A stretch of 64,000 nt of DNA from Candidatus Fermentithermobacillaceae bacterium. Lineage in GTDB: Bacteria > Bacillota > Sulfobacillia > Fermentithermobacillales > Fermentithermobacillaceae. This document shows positions 45,440 to 54,584 of the stretch, one piece after another. The notes under the pieces were generated by a model that saw only the letters and a program-made list of their open reading frames with translations, was not told the origin of the DNA and did not search any database. The translations under genes and the position numbers were made by a program. Where the stretch lies: positions 1-64,000 of the forward strand of contig DUSI01000022.1 in NCBI GenBank assembly GCA_012842685.1. The letters are read 5' to 3'. Numbering within the stretch: position 1 is the first letter of the stretch; each line of letters begins with the position of its first letter.

Positions 45440-46558
45440 CTACTCTCCGTACTTACCGAGGACGCTTAGGGCGAAATCGACGTATGAATTGTCGACCGCC
45501 TGCTCCGCCGTGAGGTCTCCCATGAGAAGACCGCGGGCCTTGTACCAGTCGAGGTCCATCTGGACGCCCTTCATCCTCACATAACCGTCGGGATTGAGGC
45601 CGGTGGGATACATCTTGTCGTAGAGAGCCTTGTCGGTCACCGTGGAGTATTTGACCAGGATGTCTATTATTTCATCCTTGCCTTTGTCGTGGAAGAAAGC
45701 GTCGTTATAGTCCCTCAGGGCCTGGATGTAAGCCACCATGAACCGCTTGGCTACCTCGGGCCTCTCCAGGATGCTCTTCCCGTAAACAAGGAGGGCGGTC
45801 TGGGCATCCGGGTCGTATTCTTTGGGATCCTTCCAGGGATCGGCTATACCCAGCTCGATGGCCTGCGTTACGAAGGGCTCTATCACCATACCGCCGTCGA
45901 TGCTCCCGTTGGACATAGCCGCGATGATGTCGGGGAACGATCTTATGACCTGTACGTCCACGTCTTCGAGAGTAAGGCCTCCTGCGTTAAGGCAGCGGTC
46001 GAGGGCGATCTCATCGAGAGACGCGGTGCCTACGATCGCCAGCTTCCTGCCCTTTAGGTCCGTGAAATCTTTGATGGTGTCCTTGAGGTCGGAGCGGATG
46101 ACCAGGCGGTAGTACCCCATGTCGGGTACGTTGATTCCTTTGTCGGCCACCACTTTCACCGGAAGCCCGCGGATCATGGCGTTAAAGAGTCCGGAAGCGG
46201 TGACCGTGCATCCAACATCGAGCTGGCCTGCCGCGAGGGCATTGATCATGTCTTGCCCCGTGGCAAACTGGGTCATCTCGATCTCGATGCCCAGGTCTTT
46301 GTAGTAGTTCTTGGCGACTCCGATAAGCACGCCCGAATCCGATATTACCTGTTTGAGACCCACGGTAACTTTCACCGGCGGGTCAAGCGGTTCGATGAAG
46401 TCGCTGAGTTTCTTTCCCGTGGCAGGCGCCGACGGTCCGGGCTCACCTATCGATGTCTCCGGAGGTTTTTGTGCCTCCTTCCGGCCGCATCCCGAGATCG
46501 CGAGTACCATCGACAGTACCAGTGCAAGGACGGTTAGTAAGAGCGACAGTCGTTTCAA
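45440..46558 (-). CDS. NitT/TauT-type substrate-binding lipoprotein
   Basis: 372 residues, lipid-anchored: LLTVLALVLSMVLAISGC (Cys24). SsuA/THI5-like fold: VTVGLKQVISDSGVLIGVAKNYYKDLGIEIEM, then FATGQDMINALAAGQLDVGCT and ALDRCLNAGGLTLEDVDVQVI. TTG start with GGGGGAGGG 8 nt upstream. Sulfonate, taurine, nitrate or pyrimidine precursors are all possible; no monooxygenase, sulfatase or nitrate reductase gene nearby narrows the choice. Confidence 0.88.
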   Translation of the reverse strand: MKRLSLLLTVLALVLSMVLAISGCGRKEAQKPPETSIGEPGPSAPATGKKLSDFIEPLDPPVKVTVGLKQVISDSGVLIGVAKNYYKDLGIEIEMTQFATGQDMINALAAGQLDVGCTVTASGLFNAMIRGLPVKVVADKGINVPDMGYYRLVIRSDLKDTIKDFTDLKGRKLAIVGTASLDEIALDRCLNAGGLTLEDVDVQVIRSFPDIIAAMSNGSIDGGMVIEPFVTQAIELGIADPWKDPKEYDPDAQTALLVYGKSILERPEVAKRFMVAYIQALRDYNDAFFHDKGKDEIIDILVKYSTVTDKALYDKMYPTGLNPDGYVRMKGVQMDLDWYKARGLLMGDLTAEQAVDNSYVDFALSVLGKYGE

Positions 46559-46690
46559 GAAGGACCCTCCCCCAATTCATGCTGACGCATATTACGTGAA
46601 CACGAGGCAAGGTGTGATTGTTATACCTACATCGCGTTCTACTGATGAGGAACCGGTTGCCTGTACGGGGGAAGGCTACGTGAAAAACCT

Positions 46691-47893
46691 CTAGGAGGGT
46701 TTACCGGTTTTCCGGAATGGCAACCGGATAGGAAGCCTGATCTTTTTCCCGGGTCTGGCTTCCGCTTTGGAAGCCAGGACTTCTCTATATACCTGAACGG
46801 TCTTTTCGGCGGCTACCTTTGCGTCGTGGAGACGTTCCACCTTTTCTCTGCCCGAAGCACCCATGGAACGGGCGAGATCCGGATCCACCAGCAGCCTGAC
46901 GATGGCTTGTGCAAGGGCTTTGGGCTGCCTCGGAGGGACCAAGAGCCCGGTCACGCCATCTGCCACCACTTCGGGTACGCCGCCCACCGCGCTTGCCACG
47001 ACCGGGAGCCCCGCCGCCATGGCCTCTATTATCGCGAGTCCTATCCCCTCCGAGTAAGAGGGCAGCACGAAGAGGTCAAGATCCCCGAGAAAACCCGGGA
47101 CATCGTCAACAAACCCGGCCAGCCTCACGTAAGGCTCAAGCCTTAAGTCACGTATTTTCTTGGTAAGGTCCGCCTCGAGAGGCCCAGTACCACCGATCAC
47201 GAACCTCGCAGAGGGATACGACGCCACCACGATCTTGGCGGCATCGATGAGCGTATCAAGGCCTTTCTCGGGACTAAGCCGGGCCAGAGTACCTATGAGG
47301 AAAGCGCGCCTACCGGTATCGTCCAAAGCGGCTGCCTGCGCCTTGGCTAGCCTCCTCACGCTCCGCCTGTAGGGGCGCAGGTCTATCCCGTTCGGGATAA
47401 CCGCGATCATCCGGGGACTTATCCCCGAGGCCTCTAGCTCCCGTCGCACCCCGTCGGACACGGCGATCACCCTGTCCGCCAGGAGACGGGCCGCCGTCCC
47501 GCCTACGAACCGCGGAAGCGCTCCGGGAGAATGAAGAGCCGCGCCCGTCCGGTTGGCTGGCTTTACCTGGCCGTGCTTCGTGTAGACTACGGGGACCTTC
47601 CGCAAGCGGGCCGCAATCCGGCCCGAAAGGCTCCCGTGGGTGTGGACGATATCGGGCCTCTCCTCCCTGAGGAGCCTAGCGAGCTCCACAGTCAGGCGCG
47701 GGGAGAAGGATACATCCCTGCCGGATATGGGGATCCTCCGGATGCCCGCCGCTTCCAGCCGAACCGCAAGTTCGCCATCGGGACATGCCACTGCCACATC
47801 CAGTTCTCTGAACGCCGGCTGCGGGAGAAGGTACAGTAGGTAACGCCCTGCCCCGCCCACATTCGTGTCGGTGATGACGTGCAAGACCTTCAC
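46691..47893 (-). CDS. GT4-family glycosyltransferase
   Basis: 400 residues, GT-B fold. N-terminal HVITDTNVGGAGRYLLYLL, then HTHGSLSGRIAARL; the sugar-nucleotide part has LARLSPEKGLDTLIDAAKIV, GGTGPLEADL and the EX7E motif in PSYSEGIGLAIIEAMAAGLPVVA. The C-terminal tail is basic (RPGKKIRLPIRLPFRKTGK). GTG start, overlapping the O-antigen-ligase-like gene by 4 bp. Together they suggest assembly of a surface polysaccharide. Confidence 0.9.
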   Translation of the reverse strand: MKVLHVITDTNVGGAGRYLLYLLPQPAFRELDVAVACPDGELAVRLEAAGIRRIPISGRDVSFSPRLTVELARLLREERPDIVHTHGSLSGRIAARLRKVPVVYTKHGQVKPANRTGAALHSPGALPRFVGGTAARLLADRVIAVSDGVRRELEASGISPRMIAVIPNGIDLRPYRRSVRRLAKAQAAALDDTGRRAFLIGTLARLSPEKGLDTLIDAAKIVVASYPSARFVIGGTGPLEADLTKKIRDLRLEPYVRLAGFVDDVPGFLGDLDLFVLPSYSEGIGLAIIEAMAAGLPVVASAVGGVPEVVADGVTGLLVPPRQPKALAQAIVRLLVDPDLARSMGASGREKVERLHDAKVAAEKTVQVYREVLASKAEARPGKKIRLPIRLPFRKTGKPS

Positions 47894-49458
47894 GAAGGCT
47901 CACCCTCCCCGCGAGATCCGTCGCCTTCCGACAATGCGGCGCCCATCCCACACGAGAAAGGCCTGGAGCGTATAAGTCTCAAGGACGTAATCCCTGCGCC
48001 CATCCCCATGATCGCCCAAAACACGGCCGCAATCCGTGGGCTGTACCAGGTGTAATCGATAACTCCATGAAGCAGGTGACCTGAGACGGCCGCCACCGAG
48101 CCGGCCAGTACGCCTACCTTCTCCCAGCGGACCTTCGTAGAACGCTCCGGCGCGAGGATGGCATCAAAAGCATCCCTCAGCCACAGCCAGAAGAGGCACA
48201 CCATCGCCAGAAAGCCGAGCGCCCCCACTTCGATCAGGAACTCCAGGAAGGTGCTGTGGGCGTGCGGCGTCGGAGTCTGGATGATCTGGTATTCGGGATA
48301 GACTTTCCTGAAAACCTCAGCGCCGAGCCCGATCCCCCTGAAGAGGTGGTCCCGCACAATCGCCAGTGAGCCTCTCCAGATGGAGATACGATACGCGTTC
48401 GAGCTGTCGGCAAGGCTGAATGCGGACATAAGTCTCTTGACCAAAACCGGCGGGGCCGCGGCAAAGCCCAGCGCACCACATGCAATACCGAGGGGGAGCA
48501 TCTTCCAGTTGTACAATACCGCCAGCACGCAAAAGGAAACCGCGAAGCCCAGCCACGCCCCCCTGGTTGAGCTCAAGAGGAGCCCCAAAGCTTGAAGACC
48601 CGCAAAACCCATGAGGGCCAGGCGGTCACGCCAGTCAGTCCTGAGTAGAAACATCGTGAGGGATAGCGGGAGCGCCAGCGCCATCATCTCGCCGAAGAAG
48701 ATAGGGTTGGTGAAGGGACCGGTGACGCGCACCAGGTCTCCTTCAAATGCCTGGTCAATCCAGTGTGAGGGCATGATGACGCCGCCTGTAAGCCTCTGAT
48801 ATAAGCCTAGTAGCCCTGCGAAAGCCGCCCCGGTCAGAAAAGGCCATATAAGGTGCACGCTGCGGCCTCTATGCGAGGCATCTCCGGCCATGAGGAACAT
48901 GGCGAAGTAGAAAAACCAGAGGACCATGTTGAACACGCTGAGGGATGGCTCTGCCGAGGTGACCGTTGCCCCAACGACGAAGACGAGGACTACCCCCACC
49001 GATGCCATGATGCCAAACCCAGGGAAGTGCCATAGTCTTACCCGGCTATCACCCGTGCGGGACGCCCTGCACCTCTCCCACAGCATGAGCGCCAATACAC
49101 CCGCCGAAGCCACCATAACGATCTCGGTGGGCGCCACACAGGTGAGCGCCAGGACAATGCCCAGCGCGGTTTCCACCGTCATCTTCTCACCATAGGGGAC
49201 CACGGCCATCCTGGCATAGGGCCATAACCATCTGACGAGAAGGCTTCCTGAAACGATGCCGCCGATCCGGCTCGCAGCTCCCCGAGCGGCCCTGTACAGG
49301 GAGCTTCCCTCCAGGCACCGGTCTGCCCACGCAAAGAGATGCTCTACACCTACCGCGAGTCTTCGCCCCAAGCCTGCGGCAAAGCGGTAGGTGAGGCTCG
49401 CCTCGTGCGGAGCGCCGTGAGGATCATCCGCCCCCCGGACCATGGTCGAGGCCATCAC
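47890..49458 (-). CDS. O-antigen ligase/polymerase-like membrane protein
   Basis: 522 residues with about ten to twelve membrane segments. The Wzy_C (O-antigen ligase) block is near 230-420: LVRVTGPFTNPIFFGEMMALALPLSL, LLLSSTRGAWLGFAVSFCVLAVL, a large outer loop with RISIWRGSLAIVRDHLFRGIGLGAEVF and then PHAHSTFLEFLIEVGALGFLAM (each seen as shorter conserved pieces). It joins or polymerises glycans outside the membrane. It overlaps both neighbours by 4 bp. Confidence 0.85.
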   Translation of the reverse strand: MMASTMVRGADDPHGAPHEASLTYRFAAGLGRRLAVGVEHLFAWADRCLEGSSLYRAARGAASRIGGIVSGSLLVRWLWPYARMAVVPYGEKMTVETALGIVLALTCVAPTEIVMVASAGVLALMLWERCRASRTGDSRVRLWHFPGFGIMASVGVVLVFVVGATVTSAEPSLSVFNMVLWFFYFAMFLMAGDASHRGRSVHLIWPFLTGAAFAGLLGLYQRLTGGVIMPSHWIDQAFEGDLVRVTGPFTNPIFFGEMMALALPLSLTMFLLRTDWRDRLALMGFAGLQALGLLLSSTRGAWLGFAVSFCVLAVLYNWKMLPLGIACGALGFAAAPPVLVKRLMSAFSLADSSNAYRISIWRGSLAIVRDHLFRGIGLGAEVFRKVYPEYQIIQTPTPHAHSTFLEFLIEVGALGFLAMVCLFWLWLRDAFDAILAPERSTKVRWEKVGVLAGSVAAVSGHLLHGVIDYTWYSPRIAAVFWAIMGMGAGITSLRLIRSRPFSCGMGAALSEGDGSRGEGEPS

Positions 49459-49964
49459 TCGCCTCCGCCCCCCGGGAGTTCCATCGTCATCACGTAGCCG
49501 TTAACTTGGGCCCACTTGGTCGTGAACCCAATACTGGCCCCGACTCTTATCTCCACACCGTTTACGGTTATGACGTTCTCCCCGACTCGCGCAGTTGCGT
49601 CCAGGTAAACGTAGGCGTCCACCCGATCGCCGGTCTTCATGCGGACCCAGCTGCCCTGGTCAAGGACCGTCCAGACATCTGCCGGCTCAACTCGTACTTC
49701 CCTGATGGTGCCGATCTCGGCTCCAGTCTTGAACTCAAACGCCTTGCCGCCCTTCTTGAGCGCATCCGCTGTACTAGGTCTTATCCCCATGACCACGATG
49801 CAGTAATCGAGGGGCTGCTCTCTCGCGGCGATCTCGTTCTTCAGGTCTCGTCCGAACTTGGCATAGAGAAACCACGCTCCGGCAGAGATGAGGACCAGCA
49901 CGATCACAAGGTCCACGATGTTAACCTTTCCGAAGATCCGGCCTCTTTCGTCGAGAAGACGCAC
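49455..49964 (-). CDS. DUF4330-like single-pass membrane protein
   Basis: 169 residues. N-terminal RLLDERGRIFGKVNIVDLVIVLVLISAGAWFLY: a short charged start, then one membrane helix, as in DUF4330 proteins next to polysaccharide genes. The rest is extracytoplasmic and beta-rich. The GTG start has GGAGAGGG upstream. It is first in the three-gene operon with the polymerase-like and glycosyltransferase genes. Function unknown. Confidence 0.75.
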   Translation of the reverse strand: MRLLDERGRIFGKVNIVDLVIVLVLISAGAWFLYAKFGRDLKNEIAAREQPLDYCIVVMGIRPSTADALKKGGKAFEFKTGAEIGTIREVRVEPADVWTVLDQGSWVRMKTGDRVDAYVYLDATARVGENVITVNGVEIRVGASIGFTTKWAQVNGYVMTMELPGGGGE

Positions 49965-50206
49965 CCAAACCCTCTCCTTCCGGGAAAAACACGCTGTAAG
50001 TATTCTACCCTATAGTGGACCGGCCTTGTCCACGCCTGGTTCTCTGCAGCTTCAGCCGGTCCGGCAAGCTCGCATCCTACGCCCGGAGATGTCTGTCACC
50101 ATGTTCGGACGCCCCAGACACCCGTGAAGTTAGCTGTGACAAAACTGATAGGCGCCTCATACAATGCTCCGGTGGCTGCAGACGACATAACACGGGAGGA
50201 CTACTC

Positions 50207-50596
50207 ATGCGAGACGACTCGACCTCGTTCACATCCTCACTGTGGGACCGGCCAGCTCCCATACGGCCGCCGCGACATGCCGCCGCAAACGCCATCCCGG
50301 ATGAAGTTCTATCGGACGCACAGGTACCTGCGCATCTCACTCCTCTCCCGGACGCGCCGGAGCATCTCACGATGTACCTCGTATCCAACGGCACGGGAGG
50401 GCTTCTCAAGCAAAGGCTCGTGGATCTTGGTTTCACCCCAGGAACGCCGATCCGGCTCGTGAGAAAAGGACCTAGAGGGAGCCTCATCGCTGTCAGGCTG
50501 AGAGATACGGTCATCGCTCTGAGGAGCGATGAAGCCCGTCTGATACTCGTCACCCCGGAAGCCCCCTCGCCATCAGCTTTCGAGCACCCGGGTTAG
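50207..50596 (+). CDS. feoA: Ferrous iron transport protein A, FeoA-domain
   Basis: 129 residues. The C-terminal ~75 (LTMYLVSNGTGGLLKQRLVDLGFTPG ... VIALRSDEARLILV) form the SH3-like FeoA domain. The first 50 residues (Ser/Pro/Ala-rich) are not typical. ATG at 50207 has GGGAGGA 6 nt upstream; the frame is open further up. feoB follows after 112 bp. It is thought to help FeoB's transport of Fe(II). Confidence 0.88.
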   Translation: MRDDSTSFTSSLWDRPAPIRPPRHAAANAIPDEVLSDAQVPAHLTPLPDAPEHLTMYLVSNGTGGLLKQRLVDLGFTPGTPIRLVRKGPRGSLIAVRLRDTVIALRSDEARLILVTPEAPSPSAFEHPG

Positions 50597-50708
50597 CCGA
50601 CGGCGGAGTCAAGGCGCCCCGCTAGTTGGGCCGGCGGCTAGGTAGGCAGGTTATCGTTCGAGCAGGCACACAAGCCAATATCCAGAGGATCGGTGAACCG
50701 AGAGGCAG

Positions 50709-52592
50709 ATGAGCACGACGACCCGTCCCTTGCTGATAGCTCTCGCTGGGAACCCGAACGTGGGAAAGAGCACGGTGTTTAACGCTCTAACCGGGCTCAG
50801 GCAGCACACCGGAAACTGGACAGGCAAGACCGTGGCGCTCCTCGAAGGGACCGTACCCTACGCCGGAGACGAGATCCGCTTGGTTGACCTCCCGGGCACC
50901 TATTCCCTGCGCGCGGCATCCCGGGAAGAAGAGATCGCCAGAGACTTCATCTTAAGCGAGAAGCCAGACGTCACCGTGTGCGTGGTGGACGCCACGTGCC
51001 TGGAGCGAAACCTGAGTTTCGTCCTCCAGGTACTGAGGCTCACGAAGAAGTGCGTCGTCTGCCTGAACCTCATGGATGAGGCCAGGGCAAGGCGGTTGCA
51101 GATCGACGTAGACCTCTTGTCAAGGGAGCTGGGCGTACCCGTCGTCCCGACGGCCGCAAGAAGGGGAGAGGGTTTGGCTCAGCTCCTGGACACCGTGTAC
51201 AGGACGGCTATGGCCTTCAGGGAATCCGGGGAGCCCCAGCCCACATCCGGCCCTCACGTCCGGCTGGAAAACATGAGGGATGATGAGGTATCGGCCCTCT
51301 ACCGCGAAGCCGAGAAGATAGCCGAAAGAGTAGTCGGTAGAGCTCCGGAAACAGGAAAAGCGCTGACAGATTGGCTCGACGACATTGTGACATCGCGGCG
51401 GTTCGGGATCCCGATCATGCTCCTCCTCTTGGGCGTAGCGCTCCTCATAACCATCTCACTTGCCAATTACCCGTCTGCCGCTCTGGCCTGGGTCTTCTCC
51501 CAGGTCGAGACCGCCCTGAGCGCGCTGGCATGGAGCACCGGCCTACCCGAGTGGCTCCACGGTATCCTCGTCCATGGCTGTTTCCGGACGGTGGCGTGGG
51601 TCGTGGCGGTCATGCTGCCGCCCATGGCCATCTTCTTCCCTCTCTTTACCCTGCTCGAGGACTTCGGGTACCTGCCGAGGGTAGCTTTCAACCTAGACCA
51701 CCTATTCCGCCGAAACGGAGGTCACGGCAAGCAGGCCCTCACCATGAGCATGGGTTTCGGCTGCAATGCCGCAGGCGTGGTCGCGGCGCGCATCATTGAG
51801 TCTCCGAGAGAGCGCCTCATCGCCATCCTCACCAACTGTTTCGTCCCGTGTAACGGCAGGTTCCCCACCCTCATCCTCTTATCCGGCATCTTTTTCCGCG
51901 GCGAAGGGCCTCTGGGCGCCGCTCTCCCCGGCCTCGCCGTTTTCTTAATCGTGCTGGCCGGCATAGGAATAACCTTCCTGGTTTCCCGAGTCCTCGCTTC
52001 CACTGTCCTAAGAGGCGTACCGTCCTCCTTCGTGCTCGAACTGCCGCCTTACCGCAAGCCCGAGCTCTGGAAAACCATCGCCCGTTCCTGGAGAGACAGG
52101 ACGGTATGGGTCCTAAGGCGGGCTGTGACGGTCGCCCTGCCCTGCGGGGCGATCACTTGGCTTGCCGCAAACGTAACTGTTTCCGGAAAAACGGTCATCG
52201 CCCACACAGCGAGCATCCTGGACCCGCTTGCATCCCTCCTCGGGATGGACGGAGTCATCCTAACAGCCTTTATCCTTGGGTTTCCGGCAAACGAAATCGT
52301 CCTGCCCATAGCGCTCATGGCCTACCTCGCTCAGGGAACCATGATGGACATCGAGGCAGCCGGAACCGCCATCGCGGCGATCCTCCGCTCAAACGGCTGG
52401 ACGTGGACCACAGGTCTTTCAGTCCTCCTTTTCTCGCTCCTCCACTTCCCATGCGGCACTACCGTCTACACCGTGTACCAGGAAACGGGCAGTAAGAAGT
52501 GGGCGGCACTGTCGTTCCTCATCCCCACGGGCGTCGCGTGCCTGATGCTGATTGCGCTGAACGGGATATTCCGGGTCCTGGGGATCAGGTAG
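50709..52592 (+). CDS. feoB: Ferrous iron transporter FeoB
   Basis: 627 residues. The N-terminal G domain has G1 GNPNVGKST (14-22), G3 VDLPGTYSL, G4 NLMDEA and the helical insertion domain to about 210. The membrane part has two Gate motifs, each around a conserved Cys: GFGCNAAGVVAARI and NCFVPCNGRFPTLILL. Typical C-terminal LHFPCGTTVYTVYQETGS. Imports Fe(II) under anoxic conditions. No FeoC/Fur gene is adjacent. Confidence 0.96.
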   Translation: MSTTTRPLLIALAGNPNVGKSTVFNALTGLRQHTGNWTGKTVALLEGTVPYAGDEIRLVDLPGTYSLRAASREEEIARDFILSEKPDVTVCVVDATCLERNLSFVLQVLRLTKKCVVCLNLMDEARARRLQIDVDLLSRELGVPVVPTAARRGEGLAQLLDTVYRTAMAFRESGEPQPTSGPHVRLENMRDDEVSALYREAEKIAERVVGRAPETGKALTDWLDDIVTSRRFGIPIMLLLLGVALLITISLANYPSAALAWVFSQVETALSALAWSTGLPEWLHGILVHGCFRTVAWVVAVMLPPMAIFFPLFTLLEDFGYLPRVAFNLDHLFRRNGGHGKQALTMSMGFGCNAAGVVAARIIESPRERLIAILTNCFVPCNGRFPTLILLSGIFFRGEGPLGAALPGLAVFLIVLAGIGITFLVSRVLASTVLRGVPSSFVLELPPYRKPELWKTIARSWRDRTVWVLRRAVTVALPCGAITWLAANVTVSGKTVIAHTASILDPLASLLGMDGVILTAFILGFPANEIVLPIALMAYLAQGTMMDIEAAGTAIAAILRSNGWTWTTGLSVLLFSLLHFPCGTTVYTVYQETGSKKWAALSFLIPTGVACLMLIALNGIFRVLGIR

Positions 52593-52695
52593 TCTTCCAG
52601 CGACATCCAAGCGGGCGGCAGGAGAGATGTCGCGCACCCGTCGAACATTTCAGACAACCAAAGGGGTTTTCTAAGGAATTGCGCAAGGGGGGCCT

Positions 52696-54006
52696 ATGAA
52701 ATTGCGGGAAGATCTCGCCAAAGCCATCGAGGAGGCGCACCGCCTCGCATCTACCGGGACCCTGTGGCCCGGATGGGACATCGCCGTGACGCCCGTCATC
52801 CTCCACGGCCGCGAGATATCTTACATCCTGGGGCATCCGAGACCGCCTGAGGGGTACGTAGAGGTGGCCCCCGTCGCAGGAAGACGCACATACATGGGGC
52901 CAACATTTCCCGAGATGGCCGCGAATACGGTGCGCGTGATCGCGGGCGCAGTGAGCGCGCTCGTGGCCTACCCGGAAGAAACGCTCATAGATACCGATGT
53001 ATTCGCCAGGCTTATCCTTCACGAGTGCTTCCACGTTCACCAGCTCGTGGCCCTGTCTTCCGTGAGCCGTCCCGATTTTCGCGTGATGGAGAGGTATCCC
53101 GAGGATGATCCCCTGAACAACGCCATGAGCATAGTAGAAAACAAGATACTCTGCTCGGCCTTAAGGGAGTGGCCCCCGAGTAAGGCCTCAGACAAGGTAA
53201 AGGCTTTGGCAGGGGAGTTCATCGCCGTCAGGATGGCCAGGCACGACTATCTGGCGTCCAAGGATCTTGGGAACGTCTGCACCTACGAAGAGCTTTCCGA
53301 GTTCAACGAAGGCACCCCGACGTATATTGAGGTCAAGGCGGGGAAGCCGGTCTCGGAGATAATCGACACACTCCAGGAGGCCAATGTCGCAGGCAAGTGG
53401 GCCTCCTACCGCCGCTTCTACGCCACCGGTGCAGCTACGGGGCTGCTGCTCGACTTCTTACTGCCTGATTGGCATCTCCGTCTCGCGCAAGGCGGGTGCA
53501 CCCTCCAGTCTCTCATCCGAGAAGCCGTGTGCTCACAGTGGAGCGGAGTGTCAGGGGCAGACGTTTCGGCGATCCTCCGCGCCTACGACTACGACGCGAT
53601 CCTCGCGTCGGAAGAGAAAAGCGCAAGGGAGCGCCAGGCGCAGATAGAGGCCATGCTCCGGGAGCTTTCGGACGGACCCGGGGTGCGGGTGGAAATCGAA
53701 ATACCGGAAGGAGCCTTCACCCTCTTTAACCCGAGCAGAGTAATCGTAGTACGGCCGGGCGTTAAGCTTCATCCGACCCTGTCGGGCCTCAGAGGCGAAG
53801 GCGAGTTGGCGGTGGATATAACCCGTCTTTGCTTGGAAGACGGTCCCGCGCGTAGGATGGTTGTCCGGGTACCGGAACTTCAGGTGCCTCAGGACCAGGG
53901 GTCGCGCCTCACATCCCTGTCTGCGGAAGGTTTGGCGATCTCCGCCCCAAAGGGGCTTGAGGTTACAAAGGGGCCAGACGGCACGTACCGCATACGACCG
54001 AAATGA
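52696..54006 (+). CDS. Putative zincin metallopeptidase of unknown family
   Basis: 436 residues, no signal peptide or membrane segment. Zinc motif HECFH at 109-113 (HExxH), inside FARLILHECFHVHQL; 92 residues on, FNEGTPTYIE gives Glu205, the expected third ligand of a gluzincin. The C-terminal ~110 residues are beta-rich (VEIEIPEGAFTLFNPSRVIVVRPG) and may bind substrate. ATG with GGGGGGCC about 5 nt before it. Downstream of feoB by 103 bp on the same strand, but not clearly linked. The substrate is unknown. Confidence 0.7.
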   Translation: MKLREDLAKAIEEAHRLASTGTLWPGWDIAVTPVILHGREISYILGHPRPPEGYVEVAPVAGRRTYMGPTFPEMAANTVRVIAGAVSALVAYPEETLIDTDVFARLILHECFHVHQLVALSSVSRPDFRVMERYPEDDPLNNAMSIVENKILCSALREWPPSKASDKVKALAGEFIAVRMARHDYLASKDLGNVCTYEELSEFNEGTPTYIEVKAGKPVSEIIDTLQEANVAGKWASYRRFYATGAATGLLLDFLLPDWHLRLAQGGCTLQSLIREAVCSQWSGVSGADVSAILRAYDYDAILASEEKSARERQAQIEAMLRELSDGPGVRVEIEIPEGAFTLFNPSRVIVVRPGVKLHPTLSGLRGEGELAVDITRLCLEDGPARRMVVRVPELQVPQDQGSRLTSLSAEGLAISAPKGLEVTKGPDGTYRIRPK

Positions 54007-54056
54007 TGTGCCTCAGAGGAACACATCTTCCGAAACGATGTGATTCGGAGGCACAT
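54005..54056. repeat. Array of four GATGTG/CACATC half-sites, competing hairpins
   Basis: Half-sites alternate: GATGTG (54005), CACATC (54022), GATGTG (54037), CACAT (54052). They allow an outer stem ATGTGCCTC / GAGGCACAT (54006-54014 with 54048-54056), an inner TCCGAA / TTCGGA (54029-54034 with 54044-54049), or GATGTG / CACATC. It begins at the metallopeptidase stop; a moderately U-rich ATCTTTCTG follows, so a terminator is possible, as is an operator for the next gene. Confidence 0.55.
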
Positions 54057-54141
54057 ATCTTTCTGTCGCGCCCCCTGCAGGGTCGCCCTAGTTTACATAA
54101 TTGCATATCATATCGGGACGGCACTTGAGGAGGTGAAGACA

Positions 54142-54435
54142 GTGAACCAGAGGCCCGTATCTGCACAGAGCTACTACAGGCCGGGCGTGCCTCTTCCCGC
54201 GCCGGGCGCTGAGTCTCAACAGTTCGTCTCTTTTCCGCCCTTCATCTTCATCCCGTTCATATTCCGCATCCCGCCCAGGCGTTTCATCTTCATCCCGAGA
54301 AGGCGCCGGCGGCGCTATGGGGTAGACACTCAAGGCGCAGAATTCGACGGTTGCATCTACACTCTCAGCGAGGCGGAATGGGAGTGCATGCAGAGGCTCG
54401 GTATCCCCGAGTGCCCCGTGGTGGTTGACAGGTAG
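54142..54435 (+). CDS. Small Phe/Ile/Pro- and Arg-rich protein of unknown function
   Basis: 97 residues from GTG at 54142, which has GAGGAGG 8 nt upstream. Residues 29-56 are built almost only of Phe, Ile, Pro and Arg (FPPFIFIPFIFRIPP, then RRFIFIPRRRRRR). That is too proline-rich for a standard membrane helix and too hydrophobic for a disordered tail. The C-terminal 35 residues are acidic with Cys in DGCIY, EWECM and PECPV. Base composition matches a real gene. A spore-coat or surface protein is one guess; I do not recognise a family. Confidence 0.6.
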   Translation: MNQRPVSAQSYYRPGVPLPAPGAESQQFVSFPPFIFIPFIFRIPPRRFIFIPRRRRRRYGVDTQGAEFDGCIYTLSEAEWECMQRLGIPECPVVVDR

Positions 54436-54480
54436 GGATGCTGCCCGAATAGGGTCACAGGCAAACAGTCCCAGTACGCC

Positions 54481-54533
54481 GGGCCCTGGCGTCCCGTCCG
54501 TCCCGGCGGCACAAGAGACGGATGCCAGGGCCC
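54481..54533. terminator. Long hairpin between converging genes
   Basis: Stem GGGCCCTGGC / GCCAGGGCCC with an inner CCGTC / GACGG, between the small Arg-rich gene and the P-type ATPase gene, whose ends face each other. It lacks a U tract in either direction. Confidence 0.5.
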
Positions 54534-54584
54534 ACCTTGCCGGAAGCCAGGTACTATGCTCCGTCAAGCCATCTGCTGGGTTAT

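Noticed and set aside
52600-52633. Hairpin GCGACATC / GATGTCGC after feoB as a terminator
   Set aside because: The 18-nt loop and lack of a U tract make it weak; it may be incidental.
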